The position numbers were made by a program, and so were the translations under genes. From Halieaceae bacterium (GTDB lineage Bacteria; Pseudomonadota; Gammaproteobacteria; Pseudomonadales; Halieaceae), in assembly GCA_902518075.1 (NCBI GenBank), contig CABYEX010000007.1, positions 1 through 50,150 of the forward strand: DNA of 50,150 nucleotides. Reading direction: 5' to 3'. The notes beneath the pieces are model-generated. The model was not told the DNA's origin. It did not search any database and saw only the letters and a program-made list of their open reading frames with translations. Positions 26,876-35,959 of this stretch are shown here, piece after piece. How positions within the stretch are numbered: the first letter of the stretch is position 1; each line of letters begins with the position of its first letter.

Positions 26876-27823
26876 TCATGGGGCCCAATCGTGCTGGATG
26901 ATCCGGATAATTTCCTCGGCTGAACCGGGTCGGTCATTTGGATTTTTGCTGAGGCAGCTCATGGTCAATTCTGACAACACTTTCGGGATCTTGAGATTTT
27001 CAAAGTGAGACGGGACATCAGGCACCTTATCGCGCACGTCCTTCAGTATTTTTCTCACCACTTGGCCAGTAAAAGGCGTGCGCCCGGTGAGTGCCTCGTA
27101 CATCACCGCACCCAAGCTGTAGATGTCTGATCGCGCATCGATGTCAGGTTCCCGATCGATTTGTTCTGGCGACATATACATGACTGACCCCTGAAGCTTG
27201 CCAGCACTGGTCATCGCTACGCCGATATCCAGGTCAGGTAAGTTGCCCTCGGTAGATGAGGAGGAGCCCTCTCTGTGCCTGACCTTTGCAAGCCCCCAGT
27301 CCAGCAATAGGACCTCACCGTAAGGTCCGATCAATACATTTTCAGGTTTGATGTCTCGGTGCACCACTCCAGCAGAGTGGGCGTAACCTAACGCATTACC
27401 GACTTGAACGATTACATTCATGAGCTGTGAAAAATCGTAACGCTGTCGATAGTTAAACAACTCTCTGAGCGTATAACCGTGGACCAATTTCATCGTGAAA
27501 AAGTAGTGCCCACGATTGTCTCGCCCGATCTCATAAGTAGGCATCGTGTTTGGATGCTGAAGCATCGCGGAGATACGCGCTTCGCGGAGTAGGCGCAGGT
27601 TTTCGGTTGGGTCTTTTTGAAACTCAGGCTTTAGCGTTTTGTAACAGACAGTTCGCCCCAGATATAAATCACGGCATGCCTGAATCAGAGATTTCCCGCC
27701 TGTGGCTATGGTCGAAAAATACGCGTAGCGAATTTTCGGGTTCAGTGTCTCTGGCAGCGGCGCATCAGTGTCATTCGCATAAAGTTGGGGAGTCGCGTTA
27801 TTCCTTTGAGGGAAATGAAGCAT
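26876..27823 (-). CDS. Cytosolic Hanks-type Ser/Thr protein kinase
   Basis: A 315-residue eukaryotic-like kinase. The ATP Lys62 lies in CYKTLK, a candidate alpha-C Glu82 in LREARIS, the catalytic loop is HRDIKPEN (155-162, Asp156), the metal motif is DWG (175-177) rather than DFG, and MSPEQI marks the activation segment end; the C-lobe has DIYSLGAVMYEALTGRTPF. The glycine loop is degenerate (TGGKSLIQA). No membrane helix or PASTA/sensor domain follows; the protein ends soon after the fold, so the signal it reads is unknown. The ATG at 27823 is chosen because GGAGG lies five bases upstream; an open frame back to 27946 lacks support. The PP2C gene follows. Confidence 0.88.
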   Translation of the reverse strand: MLHFPQRNNATPQLYANDTDAPLPETLNPKIRYAYFSTIATGGKSLIQACRDLYLGRTVCYKTLKPEFQKDPTENLRLLREARISAMLQHPNTMPTYEIGRDNRGHYFFTMKLVHGYTLRELFNYRQRYDFSQLMNVIVQVGNALGYAHSAGVVHRDIKPENVLIGPYGEVLLLDWGLAKVRHREGSSSSTEGNLPDLDIGVAMTSAGKLQGSVMYMSPEQIDREPDIDARSDIYSLGAVMYEALTGRTPFTGQVVRKILKDVRDKVPDVPSHFENLKIPKVLSELTMSCLSKNPNDRPGSAEEIIRIIQHDWAP

Positions 27824-27935
27824 TACGCCTCCGATCAATTCGAGCGCAAAGTATGACAGACAGAATACGAGTTGGCCTGATAATGAGCTGCTTGATGTGC
27901 ACGCCAACAATGCGCAGACTGCGGATTTAACTTGA

Positions 27936-29126
27936 CTCACTATCATAACGAGGCAAGCCGCGGCATCTCCTACGGAAGACGATCACTTTCGTCCAGGTAT
28001 CGTAGCGTTGCAGGCATCGCGCGCAGATGAGGCGCAGGTCCATTTTCAGGCAGCTATTGATGCAGGGCTTGCATCTACCAAGAGCTGGCTGGGGCTCGCG
28101 CTGGCTTTGTTGGTGCTGGGCGACAACCGGGCCGCCGAAGCGTCGGTTGACGAGGTTCTGGTGCGGGAACCCCATATTCTGCGGGGGCTGATCATCAAGG
28201 GCGATCTGCTGTTGGGCCGGGATGAGCAACGCCAAGCGGTGTCGCACTACAACTTGGTCATGAGGCTGGCGGCAAGCCTGGCCGATATTCCTCCGCAACT
28301 GCAGCAGGATCTGGTCCGTATTCAGGGCAGATTAGAACAGATTTCGGAGACATTTCAGGCGCAATTGTTGGACAGACTGCAGGCGGGGGGATATCGCCGC
28401 GATGTATCGAGCGCACGCTTTAATCTTGGGCTGGACATGCTGATGGGTAAGGCAGAGCGCGAGGACGATGTTCAACCGTTTCCTCTAAAGCCCCATGCCT
28501 TTTATTTACCCGATATGCCCTATTAACCCTTTTATCCCATTGAGGAATTACCATGGGTAAAAGAGGTCGAAGCGGCTACCGAGTCCATAGAAGCTGAGTT
28601 AACGGCTTTTCTCGCGAGCCGAACGCAGGCCTTTGCGCCCTATGTCCATGGCGGACTGGAACTGCCCGGACAGACACCCGAGACGCTCAAAGATAACGAT
28701 AACTGTACGGCGGCCTTCCTCGTGCGAGATGGCGTCGAAGACCCGGAATGGTCGACCAACTGCCCCACGCTCAGCGCCCTGATGGACACGTTGCCGCTGA
28801 CGGCAATAAAGGGGTTTTCGCCATCAGTGTTGTTCTCAAAACTCAAGCCGGGTGCTCGGATCGACCCGCATACCGGGCAATTGAACTGCCGCTTGATATG
28901 CCACGTGCCACTGGTGGTGCCCGCTGGCTGTGGCCTCAGGGTGGGGGATGAGAGCCGCGATGTGGTGCGGGGCGAACTCTGGGCCTTCGACGACAGCATT
29001 AACCATGAAGCATGGAATAACAGCGCAGATGACCGCATCGTGCTGATTTGTGATGTCTGGCATCCGGGCCTGACAGAGCAGGAGCGGCGCGACATCACCT
29101 CGCTACTGGAGGCGGTGTCTGCTTAG
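27936..29126 (+). pseudogene. Interrupted TPR / aspartyl-asparaginyl beta-hydroxylase gene
   Basis: One plus-strand frame spans this interval and is broken only by a TAA at 28524-28526. Before it, TPR-like helices run from about 28008 (GDNRAAEASVDEVLVREP, DEQRQAVSHYNLVMRLAA) to AFYLPDMPY. After it the same frame continues PFYPIEELPWVKEVEAATES and a complete Asp/Asn beta-hydroxylase domain: FSPSVLFSKLKPGARIDPHT, RLICHVPLVVPAGCGLRVG, DDSINHEAWNNS and DRIVLICDVWHP, with the two iron-binding His and the 2-oxoglutarate-site Arg region intact. Only a TTG at 28008 could start the 5' part, and the frame is open back to 27936 without ATG or GTG, so the true start seems lost. It is either a recent pseudogene or holds a sequencing error. 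Confidence 0.75.
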
Positions 29127-29213
29127 CGAACTGCGGTCGCGCAATCCCTACTACGATTTGTCGCTAATCCAAAAGTGGCTATATTTCATTCAATTGGACC
29201 GGCTTTATGCGGG

Positions 29214-29242
29214 TTGACGCCGTGGTCCGCGGTTCCTATACT
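29214..29242 (+). promoter_or_regulatory. Strong sigma-70 promoter of the tRNA-fMet/rimP-nusA-infB operon
   Basis: TTGACG (29214-29219) and TATACT (29237-29242) are separated by exactly 17 bases, close to consensus. Transcription would begin near 29249, about 93 bases before tRNA-fMet. This is the best promoter in the window and fits the known metY-nusA-infB arrangement. Confidence 0.75.
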
Positions 29243-29257
29243 CCCGCGCCTCTGTTT

Positions 29258-29273
29258 GTAGTGCATGCACTAC
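29258..29273. repeat. Perfect 16-bp palindrome in the tRNA-fMet leader
   Basis: GTAGTGCATGCACTAC equals its own reverse complement. It begins about 9 bases after the predicted transcription start. A symmetric site without a loop is more like a dimeric-regulator operator than an RNA hairpin, though either is possible. Confidence 0.6.
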
Positions 29274-29341
29274 CGTGACGCCTGCGGTAAATAAGCAATG
29301 GGCTTAGCCGTGTAAAAGGGGGCGTTCAATGAGAGTTTTGA

Positions 29342-29418
<77 letters not shown>

Positions 29419-29457
29419 ATTCGATGGCAGCTCGTTGCTAGCTTGTCATCGCCTCGG

Positions 29458-29479
29458 AAGCCCCTTTTGGGGCTTTTTT
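29458..29479 (+). terminator. Intrinsic terminator/attenuator between tRNA-fMet and rimP
   Basis: AAGCCCC (29458-29464) pairs with GGGGCTT (29469-29475) around TTTT and is followed by more T residues to 29479. It probably ends part of the tRNA transcripts while allowing read-through into rimP. Confidence 0.75.
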
Positions 29480-29514
29480 GTGGCCGAAAGAAAAGTGGCC
29501 GGGAGGGCACAAGC

Positions 29515-29988
29515 ATGTCGGGCAAGGAAGCGCAATTGACGCAGCTTTTGCAGCCGACAGTTGAAGCGATGGGGTATGTGCTATGGGGAATTGAGCTGAT
29601 TTCCCTGGGCAAGCGCCCTACGCTGCGGCTCTATATAGAGGCGGATGCCGGCATCAGCGTCGATGACTGCGCCGCGGTCAGTCATCAATTGAGTGGGGTA
29701 CTGGACGTTGAGGACCCCATCAGTAGTGAGTACACCCTGGAGGTGTCCTCACCCGGGGTGGACCGGTTGTTGTTCAGTCCCGAGCATTATTCCCCTTACG
29801 TAGGGGAAATAGTTGATGTCCGGTTGAGATTGCCGGTCGATGGCAGGCGTCGATACAAAGGAACCTTGCTTGCGATCAACAACGAGACGGTGGTCGTGGT
29901 GGTAGACGATCAGGAATTTGAACTGCCCTTGCGGTCTGTGGATCGTGCGAGGGTTTTTCCCCGACTGGAGATCGGTCAGGGTAAGTAG
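29515..29988 (+). CDS. rimP: Ribosome maturation factor RimP
   Basis: RimP helps mature the 30S subunit, especially the head domain around S19. The 157-residue protein shows the N-terminal alpha/beta domain (VEAMGYVLWGIELISLGKRP, VSHQLSGVLDVEDP, YTLEVSSPGVDR) and the C-terminal SH3-like part (YKGTLLAINNETVVV). The ATG at 29515 is favoured by GGGAGG eight bases upstream; an earlier in-frame start would overlap the terminator hairpin. First protein gene of the nusA operon. Confidence 0.95.
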   Translation: MSGKEAQLTQLLQPTVEAMGYVLWGIELISLGKRPTLRLYIEADAGISVDDCAAVSHQLSGVLDVEDPISSEYTLEVSSPGVDRLLFSPEHYSPYVGEIVDVRLRLPVDGRRRYKGTLLAINNETVVVVVDDQEFELPLRSVDRARVFPRLEIGQGK

Positions 29989-30053
29989 TTAGGGGTATTA
30001 CCCCGCAGGAAAGCCCCAGATTGGCGACTTTCCAATAAAGCGAGAGTGAAACA

Positions 30054-31556
30054 ATGAACAAAGAAATTTTGATGGTTGCTGAGGCGGTATCAACGGAGAA
30101 AGGTGTCTCAGAGGACATTATTTTCGAGGCGATCGAGATGGCTCTGGCCACTGCCACCAAGAAACGCTACGACGAAGAAGCCGATATTCAGGTCACGATT
30201 GATCGGGAATCCGGAGACTACGTGACCAAGCGTCAGTGGTTAGTGATGCCGGACACCGAACTGGCTCTTCTGGGCACACAGTTTACAACCGAAGAAGCCG
30301 CTGAGGTTAACACCGCATTGCAGCCGGGCGACTATCACGAGGAAGTGGTCGAAAACGTTGACTTTGGCCGGATTGCGGCGCAGACCGCCAAGCAGGTTAT
30401 CGTTCAGCGCGTCAGAGACGCTGAGCGCGCCCAGATCGCGGATGAGTATCGGGGCAGGGAAGGCGAGCTGTTGGCCGGCACCGTTAAGAAAGTCACCCGC
30501 GACAACATCATTGTTGATCTGGGGAATAACGCCGAGGGCCTTTTGCCTCGTGGAGAATTGGTCGGCCGTGAAACGTTCCGCATCAATGATCGGGTGCGGG
30601 CAATCCTGACTGAAATCAACACGGAAGCCCGGGGTCCGCAACTGATTCTGTCGAGGGCTTGTCAGGAAATGCTGGTAGAGCTCTTCAAGATTGAGGTCCC
30701 CGAAATTTCCGAGGGCGTCATACAAATCAGAGCGGCAGCCAGAGACCCTGGCTCCAGAGCCAAGATTGCGGTCAAGACGGGCGATCAGCGCATTGACCCG
30801 GTGGGCGCTTGCGTCGGCATGCGGGGTTCAAGGGTTCAGGCCGTCTCGAATGAGCTCGATAACGAGCGCGTGGACATCATTCTCTGGGACGACAATGCCG
30901 CGCAATTGGTGATCAATGCGATGTCCCCCGCTGAAGTGGAATCCATCGTGGTGGATGAAGATAACTCGACCATGGAAGTCGCGGTGGCAGAGGATAATCT
31001 CGCGCAGGCTATCGGCCGTGGCGGTCAGAATGTGCGCCTCGCCTCCGATCTGACCGGCTGGATCATCAATGTGATGAGCGTGGATGAGGCGATTGAAAAG
31101 CAAGAGGCCGAGGCCGGAGAAGTCATAGAGCGCTTTATGGTGGCACTGGATATTGATGAGGATATTGCCACTGTTCTAGTTGAGGAAGGCTTCACCACCC
31201 TTGAAGAAATTGCTTATGTCCCGCTTGAGGAAATGAATGCGATCGAAGGCTTCGATGAGGAAATCTCCGAGGAACTGCGGGCACGTGCCAAAGATGCGTT
31301 GCTCACGATGGCGATTGCCTCCGAGGAGGAGCTTGACGCCAATGAGCCGGCCGAGGATCTACTGACCATGGACGGCATGGATAAGCACCTGGCTTATGTG
31401 ATGGCCAGTAAGGGCATTGTCACCATGGAAGATCTGGCCGAGCAGGGCGTTGACGATTTGCTGGATATTGAAGAAATGACAGAAGAGCGCGCAGCAGAGC
31501 TGATTATGACTGCCCGCGCCCCTTGGTTCGCTGAGGAGGAAGAGGCAACCGCTTGA
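30054..31556 (+). CDS. nusA: Transcription termination/antitermination factor NusA
   Basis: NusA binds RNA polymerase and nascent RNA, modulating pausing, termination and rrn antitermination. The 500-residue protein has the N-terminal RNAP-binding domain, an S1 domain (about 135-200, with [16 protein letters not shown]), two KH domains (about 230-345, with [14 protein letters not shown] and [14 protein letters not shown]) and two acidic helix-hairpin-helix repeats at the C-terminus, as in gammaproteobacteria. It starts 65 bases after rimP and is followed 51 bases later by infB. Confidence 0.97.
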   Translation: MNKEILMVAEAVSTEKGVSEDIIFEAIEMALATATKKRYDEEADIQVTIDRESGDYVTKRQWLVMPDTELALLGTQFTTEEAAEVNTALQPGDYHEEVVENVDFGRIAAQTAKQVIVQRVRDAERAQIADEYRGREGELLAGTVKKVTRDNIIVDLGNNAEGLLPRGELVGRETFRINDRVRAILTEINTEARGPQLILSRACQEMLVELFKIEVPEISEGVIQIRAAARDPGSRAKIAVKTGDQRIDPVGACVGMRGSRVQAVSNELDNERVDIILWDDNAAQLVINAMSPAEVESIVVDEDNSTMEVAVAEDNLAQAIGRGGQNVRLASDLTGWIINVMSVDEAIEKQEAEAGEVIERFMVALDIDEDIATVLVEEGFTTLEEIAYVPLEEMNAIEGFDEEISEELRARAKDALLTMAIASEEELDANEPAEDLLTMDGMDKHLAYVMASKGIVTMEDLAEQGVDDLLDIEEMTEERAAELIMTARAPWFAEEEEATA

Positions 31557-31607
31557 CGGGGTCATGCGGCATAGCATCTCAGGTACTGAGCGGTTAGGGA
31601 GAGAGAC

Positions 31608-34208
31608 ATGGCACAAGTGACAGTAGAGCAATTGGCGGAGACGGTGGGAGCATCGGTGGACCGGTTGCTCTCGCAAATGAAGGATGCGGGCTTGCCGCAC
31701 GCCGCGGCCGATGAGGCGGTGTCTGAAGAAGACAAGCAGACGCTACTTGCGCACCTGAAAAAGAGTCATGGTGAACGGGCTGGTGCCCCGAAAAAGATCA
31801 CCCTCAAGCGCAAGTCAGTCAGCACTCTGCGTGCTGGCGGGGCAGGTAAGCGGACAGTAAACGTCGAGGTCCGCAAGAAGCGAACCTATGTCAAGCGAGA
31901 GGATACAGACGGCAACGAGCCAGAGGCCGAAGCCAGCGCCGACGCGGCTCAGGAAGTGGCGGATCAGGTCTCCACGCCTGAACCCGTTCTCGGTGAAGGA
32001 GCGGGCGCGACGGATACAGCATCTGACGGTGATGACCCTGAGCTTCTCAGGCAGCGCGCAGCCTCTCGCCGAAAGGCAGAAGAGCAGGCGCGACAACTGG
32101 AGCTCGAAGCCGCTGCCAAAGCGCGGGCCGAAGAGGCTGCGCGACAGGCAGAGGAGCAGGCTGGACAAGGTGCTGCCAAAGATCCGGATCGCAAGCCCAA
32201 GCGCTTACACGCTGCGCCGTCAAAAGACGACAAAACCAAGACGACCCGTGAAGAGTTGCGTCGCCGGCCGGGGAAAGGCCGTCTGGAGCGCGGGGGTGTT
32301 CCCGGTGCGCGCGGGAAGCAGCGTGGCCACAACCTCTCCATCAATGATCTGGAGGCGGCAGAGGCGGGTGTTGCGCGGCGTCGTGGAGGCCGCCGCAAGA
32401 AGTTCTCGGATGAGCCGAACCAACATGCCTTTGAGCAGCCCACTGAAAAAATTATCTACGATGTAAATGTCCCGGAAAACATCACCGTCGGCGATTTGGC
32501 CCAGCAAATGGCCGTCAAAGCCGGTGAGGTGATTAAAGAGCTGATGAATCTAGGCGTGATGGCCAACATCAACCAGATGCTGGATCAGGACACCGCGACG
32601 CTGGTGGTCGAGGAGCTCGGACACAGAGTGGTGCTTAAGAGTGCAGAAGAAGTCGAGGAGCGCCTCGAAGAGACTCTTGCCAGCCAGGAAGGCACACCGG
32701 AGCCGAGAGCGCCGGTTGTGACGGTGATGGGGCATGTCGATCACGGCAAGACATCACTGCTGGACTACATCCGCGAATCCCGCGTTGCCAGCGGCGAGGC
32801 GGGCGGCATTACCCAGCACATTGGCGCTTATCACGTGAAAACGGATAAGGGGATGATCACTTTCCTCGACACCCCCGGCCACGCCGCATTTACCGGGATG
32901 CGCGCGCGCGGAGCAAAGTCGACCGATATCGTGATTTTGGTCGTCGCCGCAGATGACGGCGTGATGCCGCAGACCGAAGAGGCCATTCAGCACGCCCGTG
33001 CTGCGGATGTGCCGATTGTGGTGGCCGTCAATAAGATCGATAAGGAAGCGGCCGACCCCGAGCGCGTGAAGACGGAGCTGGCGGCAAAAGAAGTGATTCC
33101 CGAAGACTGGGGCGGCGACACACAGTTCATCCCCGTCTCTGCGCACACCGGGCAGGGCATTGACGACCTGCTGGATGCACTGTTGCTGCAATCAGATGTA
33201 CTCGAGCTGACGGCACCGGCTAATGTGCCGGCCTCCGGCATAGTGATCGAGTCCCGACTCGATAAAGGCCGGGGGGCCGTTGCGTCGCTGCTGATTCAGC
33301 AGGGCACTCTGAAGCAGGGCGACATTGTGCTAGCGGGTCTGCAGTACGGACGTGTGCGAGCTATGCTTGATGAAAACGGTCAGCCAATTAACGAAGCGGG
33401 CCCCAGTATCCCGGTCGAAGTATTGGGGCTGGACGGCACGCCTGACGCCGGTGACCCAGTGGTGGCTGTCGAAAACGAGAAGAAGGCGCGCGAAGTCGCC
33501 GACTTCCGACAGGAGAAGATGCGTTCCTCCAAGCTTGCGCGCCAGCAAGCCGCCAAGCTCGACAACATGTTCGAGACCATGACGGCGGGATCCGTGGAGA
33601 CGCTCAATCTCATTATCAAGGCAGATGTGCGCGGCTCGTTCGAAGCGTTGCAAGGCGCCTTGGCCGACCTCGGCAACGAAGAGGTGAAGGTCAACATCGT
33701 TTCGGGCGGTGTAGGCGGTATCTCTGAAACCGATATCAGCCTCGCGATGACCAGCTCAGCCATCATTATCGGCTTCAATGCCCGAGCAGACAGCAAGGCG
33801 CGCGCGGCGGCGGAAAACGAGGGTATCGAGATTCGCTACTACAACGTGATCTATGATCTTATCGACGATGTCCGGGCGGCCCTTTCAGGGATGCTGTCTC
33901 CCGAAATGCGTGAGGAGATTGTCGGCATCGCCGAGGTTCGCGACACCTTCCGCTCACCCAAGTTCGGCTTGATTGCGGGCTGTATGGTGATTGAGGGCAC
34001 GGTGTACCGGTCCAAGCCTATCCGCGTATTGCGTGACAACCTCGTGATCTATGAGGGTGAACTGGAGTCGCTTCGCCGCTTCAAAGATGATGCCAACGAG
34101 GTTCGCAACGGGACTGAGTGCGGTATCGGTGTGAAGAACTACACCGATGTGAAAGTCGGCGACCTAATCGAGGTGTTCGACGTGAATGAAATCGCGCGCA
34201 GTCTCTGA
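31608..34208 (+). CDS. infB: Translation initiation factor IF-2
   Basis: IF-2 is the GTPase that brings fMet-tRNA to the 30S subunit and promotes subunit joining. The 866-residue protein has an N-terminal IF2_N helical domain, a long charged Ala/Glu/Arg-rich linker (about 85-290), a second IF2_N motif, and the G domain with GHVDHGKT (375-382), DTPGH, NKID and SAHTG. Domains II-IV follow, ending [15 protein letters not shown]. The start ATG follows GGGAGAGAGA. No unusual feature. Confidence 0.97.
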   Translation: MAQVTVEQLAETVGASVDRLLSQMKDAGLPHAAADEAVSEEDKQTLLAHLKKSHGERAGAPKKITLKRKSVSTLRAGGAGKRTVNVEVRKKRTYVKREDTDGNEPEAEASADAAQEVADQVSTPEPVLGEGAGATDTASDGDDPELLRQRAASRRKAEEQARQLELEAAAKARAEEAARQAEEQAGQGAAKDPDRKPKRLHAAPSKDDKTKTTREELRRRPGKGRLERGGVPGARGKQRGHNLSINDLEAAEAGVARRRGGRRKKFSDEPNQHAFEQPTEKIIYDVNVPENITVGDLAQQMAVKAGEVIKELMNLGVMANINQMLDQDTATLVVEELGHRVVLKSAEEVEERLEETLASQEGTPEPRAPVVTVMGHVDHGKTSLLDYIRESRVASGEAGGITQHIGAYHVKTDKGMITFLDTPGHAAFTGMRARGAKSTDIVILVVAADDGVMPQTEEAIQHARAADVPIVVAVNKIDKEAADPERVKTELAAKEVIPEDWGGDTQFIPVSAHTGQGIDDLLDALLLQSDVLELTAPANVPASGIVIESRLDKGRGAVASLLIQQGTLKQGDIVLAGLQYGRVRAMLDENGQPINEAGPSIPVEVLGLDGTPDAGDPVVAVENEKKAREVADFRQEKMRSSKLARQQAAKLDNMFETMTAGSVETLNLIIKADVRGSFEALQGALADLGNEEVKVNIVSGGVGGISETDISLAMTSSAIIIGFNARADSKARAAAENEGIEIRYYNVIYDLIDDVRAALSGMLSPEMREEIVGIAEVRDTFRSPKFGLIAGCMVIEGTVYRSKPIRVLRDNLVIYEGELESLRRFKDDANEVRNGTECGIGVKNYTDVKVGDLIEVFDVNEIARSL

Positions 34209-34219
34209 CTTTAGTCAGT

Positions 34220-34627
34220 ATGAGCAGGGAGTTTGAGAGAACTCAGCGCGTCAGTCATTTTCTGCATGAAGAGCTGGCGCGGCTGTTGCAAAGCACAGTC
34301 CGAGACCCTCGCGTTCAGGAGGTAAACCTAACGGGCGTCGAGGTGAGTCGGGACTTGAGCCACGCCAAGGTGTTTTTCACACTGATGAGCGACGCGTCGA
34401 GCGAAGAACGCGCGGAGGTGACAGCCGTGCTGTCCAAAGCATCGGGTTTTCTCCGCTCCGAGTTGGCCAGAGCCTCAACTATGCGCACCGTCCCGAGAAT
34501 CAGCTTTCGCTTTGACGAGAGTGTAGGGCGAGGTCGCGACATGGAAACACTGCTCCGCGAGGCACGCCGGGCTGATGAGCAACTCCATACGGGTGACTCC
34601 GAAGACGCTTCAGAAACGGCAGACTGA
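34220..34627 (+). CDS. rbfA: 30S ribosome-binding factor RbfA
   Basis: RbfA is a cold-adaptation and 16S rRNA processing factor acting on the 30S subunit. The 135-residue KH-like protein shows QRVSHFLHEELARLLQ, VRDPRV, VEVSRDLSHAKVFFT and the C-terminal RTVPRISFRFDES. An acidic tail of about 25 residues follows the domain. It begins 11 bases after infB and is two bases from truB, so translation is coupled. Confidence 0.95.
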   Translation: MSREFERTQRVSHFLHEELARLLQSTVRDPRVQEVNLTGVEVSRDLSHAKVFFTLMSDASSEERAEVTAVLSKASGFLRSELARASTMRTVPRISFRFDESVGRGRDMETLLREARRADEQLHTGDSEDASETAD

Positions 34628-34629
34628 CT

Positions 34630-35553
34630 GTGGCGCGTCGGAGGAAAGGGCGGCAGGTAGACGGCCTGTTGGTGCTCGACAAACCAACTGGCATGTCGTC
34701 GAATGCGGCGCTCCAGCAAGCCAAGCGCCTTTTTGGGGCCGCTAAGGCGGGTCACACTGGTAGCCTCGATCCGTTGGCGACGGGTGTCCTGCCCATGTGT
34801 TTCGGTGAAGCCACTAAGTTCTCCCAGTTTTTGCTGGACGCCGACAAAGTGTACGACAGCACCTTTGTTCTGGGTGTGGGCACCGATACCGCTGACGCCG
34901 ATGGCGCGGTGATCGCGCAGGCCTCTGCCGCCTACCTCACGGAAGACGCAGTGATCCAGGCGATGGCAACGCTGACCGGCTCTATCGAGCAGGTGCCACC
35001 CATGTACTCGGCCTTGAAGGTCGACGGACAGCCACTCTACAAGCGTGCCCGTGCTGGCGAGCACGTAGAGCGCGCCGCTAGGTCAGTGGATATTTATTGC
35101 TTCCAGCTAGTGTCCTTTGTACCGGGTGAGCATGTGCGTATCAATGTAAACGTACGTTGCAGCAAAGGGACTTACATTCGCACGCTGGCCGAAGATCTTG
35201 GCGCCGCGCTGGGTGTGCCGGCGCACGTTGCGACGCTGCGGCGATGCCAGTCTGGACCGTTTGCCCTCGATGACTGCGTGATGCCGGAGCAGCTGACCGC
35301 CGCGAAGGAGGCCGGTGCAGATGCGGATCTGGATGCTTTGTTACGGCCGATAGAGTCCTGCATACAGCACTTACCCCGTCTTTCATTGTCTGAGGCCGCA
35401 ACTTTTTATATTCGGCAGGGCCAACCAGTACTAGTGCCAAACGGGCCCCATAGTGGTATGGTGCGCATCGCCGACGCGGGGGGCCTTTTCCTAGGCGTCG
35501 GCGATATGCGAGATGATGGGAAATTAGTCCCGAAGAGACTTCTCGCCCAGTAA
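34630..35553 (+). CDS. truB: tRNA pseudouridine(55) synthase
   Basis: TruB makes pseudouridine 55 in the T-arm of tRNAs. The 307-residue protein has the motif I pair LVLDKPTGMSSN and the catalytic Asp47 in GHTGSLDPLATG, then PMYSALKVDGQPLYKRAR and the C-terminal PUA-like part. The start is GTG at 34630, just after the rbfA stop. Length is typical. Confidence 0.96.
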   Translation: MARRRKGRQVDGLLVLDKPTGMSSNAALQQAKRLFGAAKAGHTGSLDPLATGVLPMCFGEATKFSQFLLDADKVYDSTFVLGVGTDTADADGAVIAQASAAYLTEDAVIQAMATLTGSIEQVPPMYSALKVDGQPLYKRARAGEHVERAARSVDIYCFQLVSFVPGEHVRINVNVRCSKGTYIRTLAEDLGAALGVPAHVATLRRCQSGPFALDDCVMPEQLTAAKEAGADADLDALLRPIESCIQHLPRLSLSEAATFYIRQGQPVLVPNGPHSGMVRIADAGGLFLGVGDMRDDGKLVPKRLLAQ

Positions 35554-35589
35554 ACAAGCGGCAAGTGCCGTTCAACGAGCCTGTCTGTA

Positions 35590-35625
35590 AACCTGCACGG
35601 ATAGGCTTGATTCATCAGGCAGGTT
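35590..35625 (+). promoter_or_regulatory. Hairpin in rpsO leader abutting the ribosome binding site
   Basis: AACCTGC (35590-35596) pairs with GCAGGTT (35619-35625) over a 22-base loop, directly before the ribosome binding site GGAGA (35626-35630). Such placement could control rpsO translation, for instance S15 autoregulation as known in E. coli; the structure itself is not the same and the role is inferred. Confidence 0.4.
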
Positions 35626-35637
35626 GGAGAAACAACC

Positions 35638-35907
35638 ATGGCGTTGGAAGCAGCCGTCAAGGCGCAAATTGTTAAGGATTATCAGCAGTCTGAGGGCGAT
35701 ACCGGTTCTCCGGAAGTACAGGTCGCTCTGCTCACAGCAAACATTGAGCAACTGCAGTCTCACTTTAAGGATCATGCTCAGGATCACCACTCACGACGTG
35801 GTTTGATTCGCATGGTGAACCAGCGTCGAAAGTTACTCGACTACCTCAAGCAAAAAGACACCGCCCGCTATGCGGAATTGATTAAACGGTTGGGTCTGCG
35901 CCGCTGA
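35638..35907 (+). CDS. rpsO: 30S ribosomal protein S15
   Basis: S15 binds the central domain of 16S rRNA and helps bridge the subunits. The 89-residue protein has the canonical [29 protein letters not shown] and LDYLKQKD segments and ends RLGLRR. Length equals that of E. coli S15. A GGAGA site precedes the ATG by seven bases. Confidence 0.98.
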   Translation: MALEAAVKAQIVKDYQQSEGDTGSPEVQVALLTANIEQLQSHFKDHAQDHHSRRGLIRMVNQRRKLLDYLKQKDTARYAELIKRLGLRR

Positions 35908-35918
35908 GGACCAGTCTG

Positions 35919-35937
35919 GGCCGGCCTAGAGCCGGCC
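35919..35937 (+). promoter_or_regulatory. Hairpin between rpsO and pnp
   Basis: GGCCGGC (35919-35925) pairs with GCCGGCC (35931-35937) over CTAGA. No T-run follows. It sits 10 bases before the pnp ribosome binding site. In E. coli this interval holds an RNase III site controlling pnp; a similar mRNA-processing role is plausible. Confidence 0.5.
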
Positions 35938-35959
35938 TCGTCATATTTGGAGAAAACAA

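Noticed and set aside
26876..27946. Longer kinase with an N-terminal hydrophobic stretch starting at 27946
   Set aside because: The ATG at 27823 has GGAGG at ideal spacing; the extra 41 residues have no kinase similarity and cover the likely promoter.
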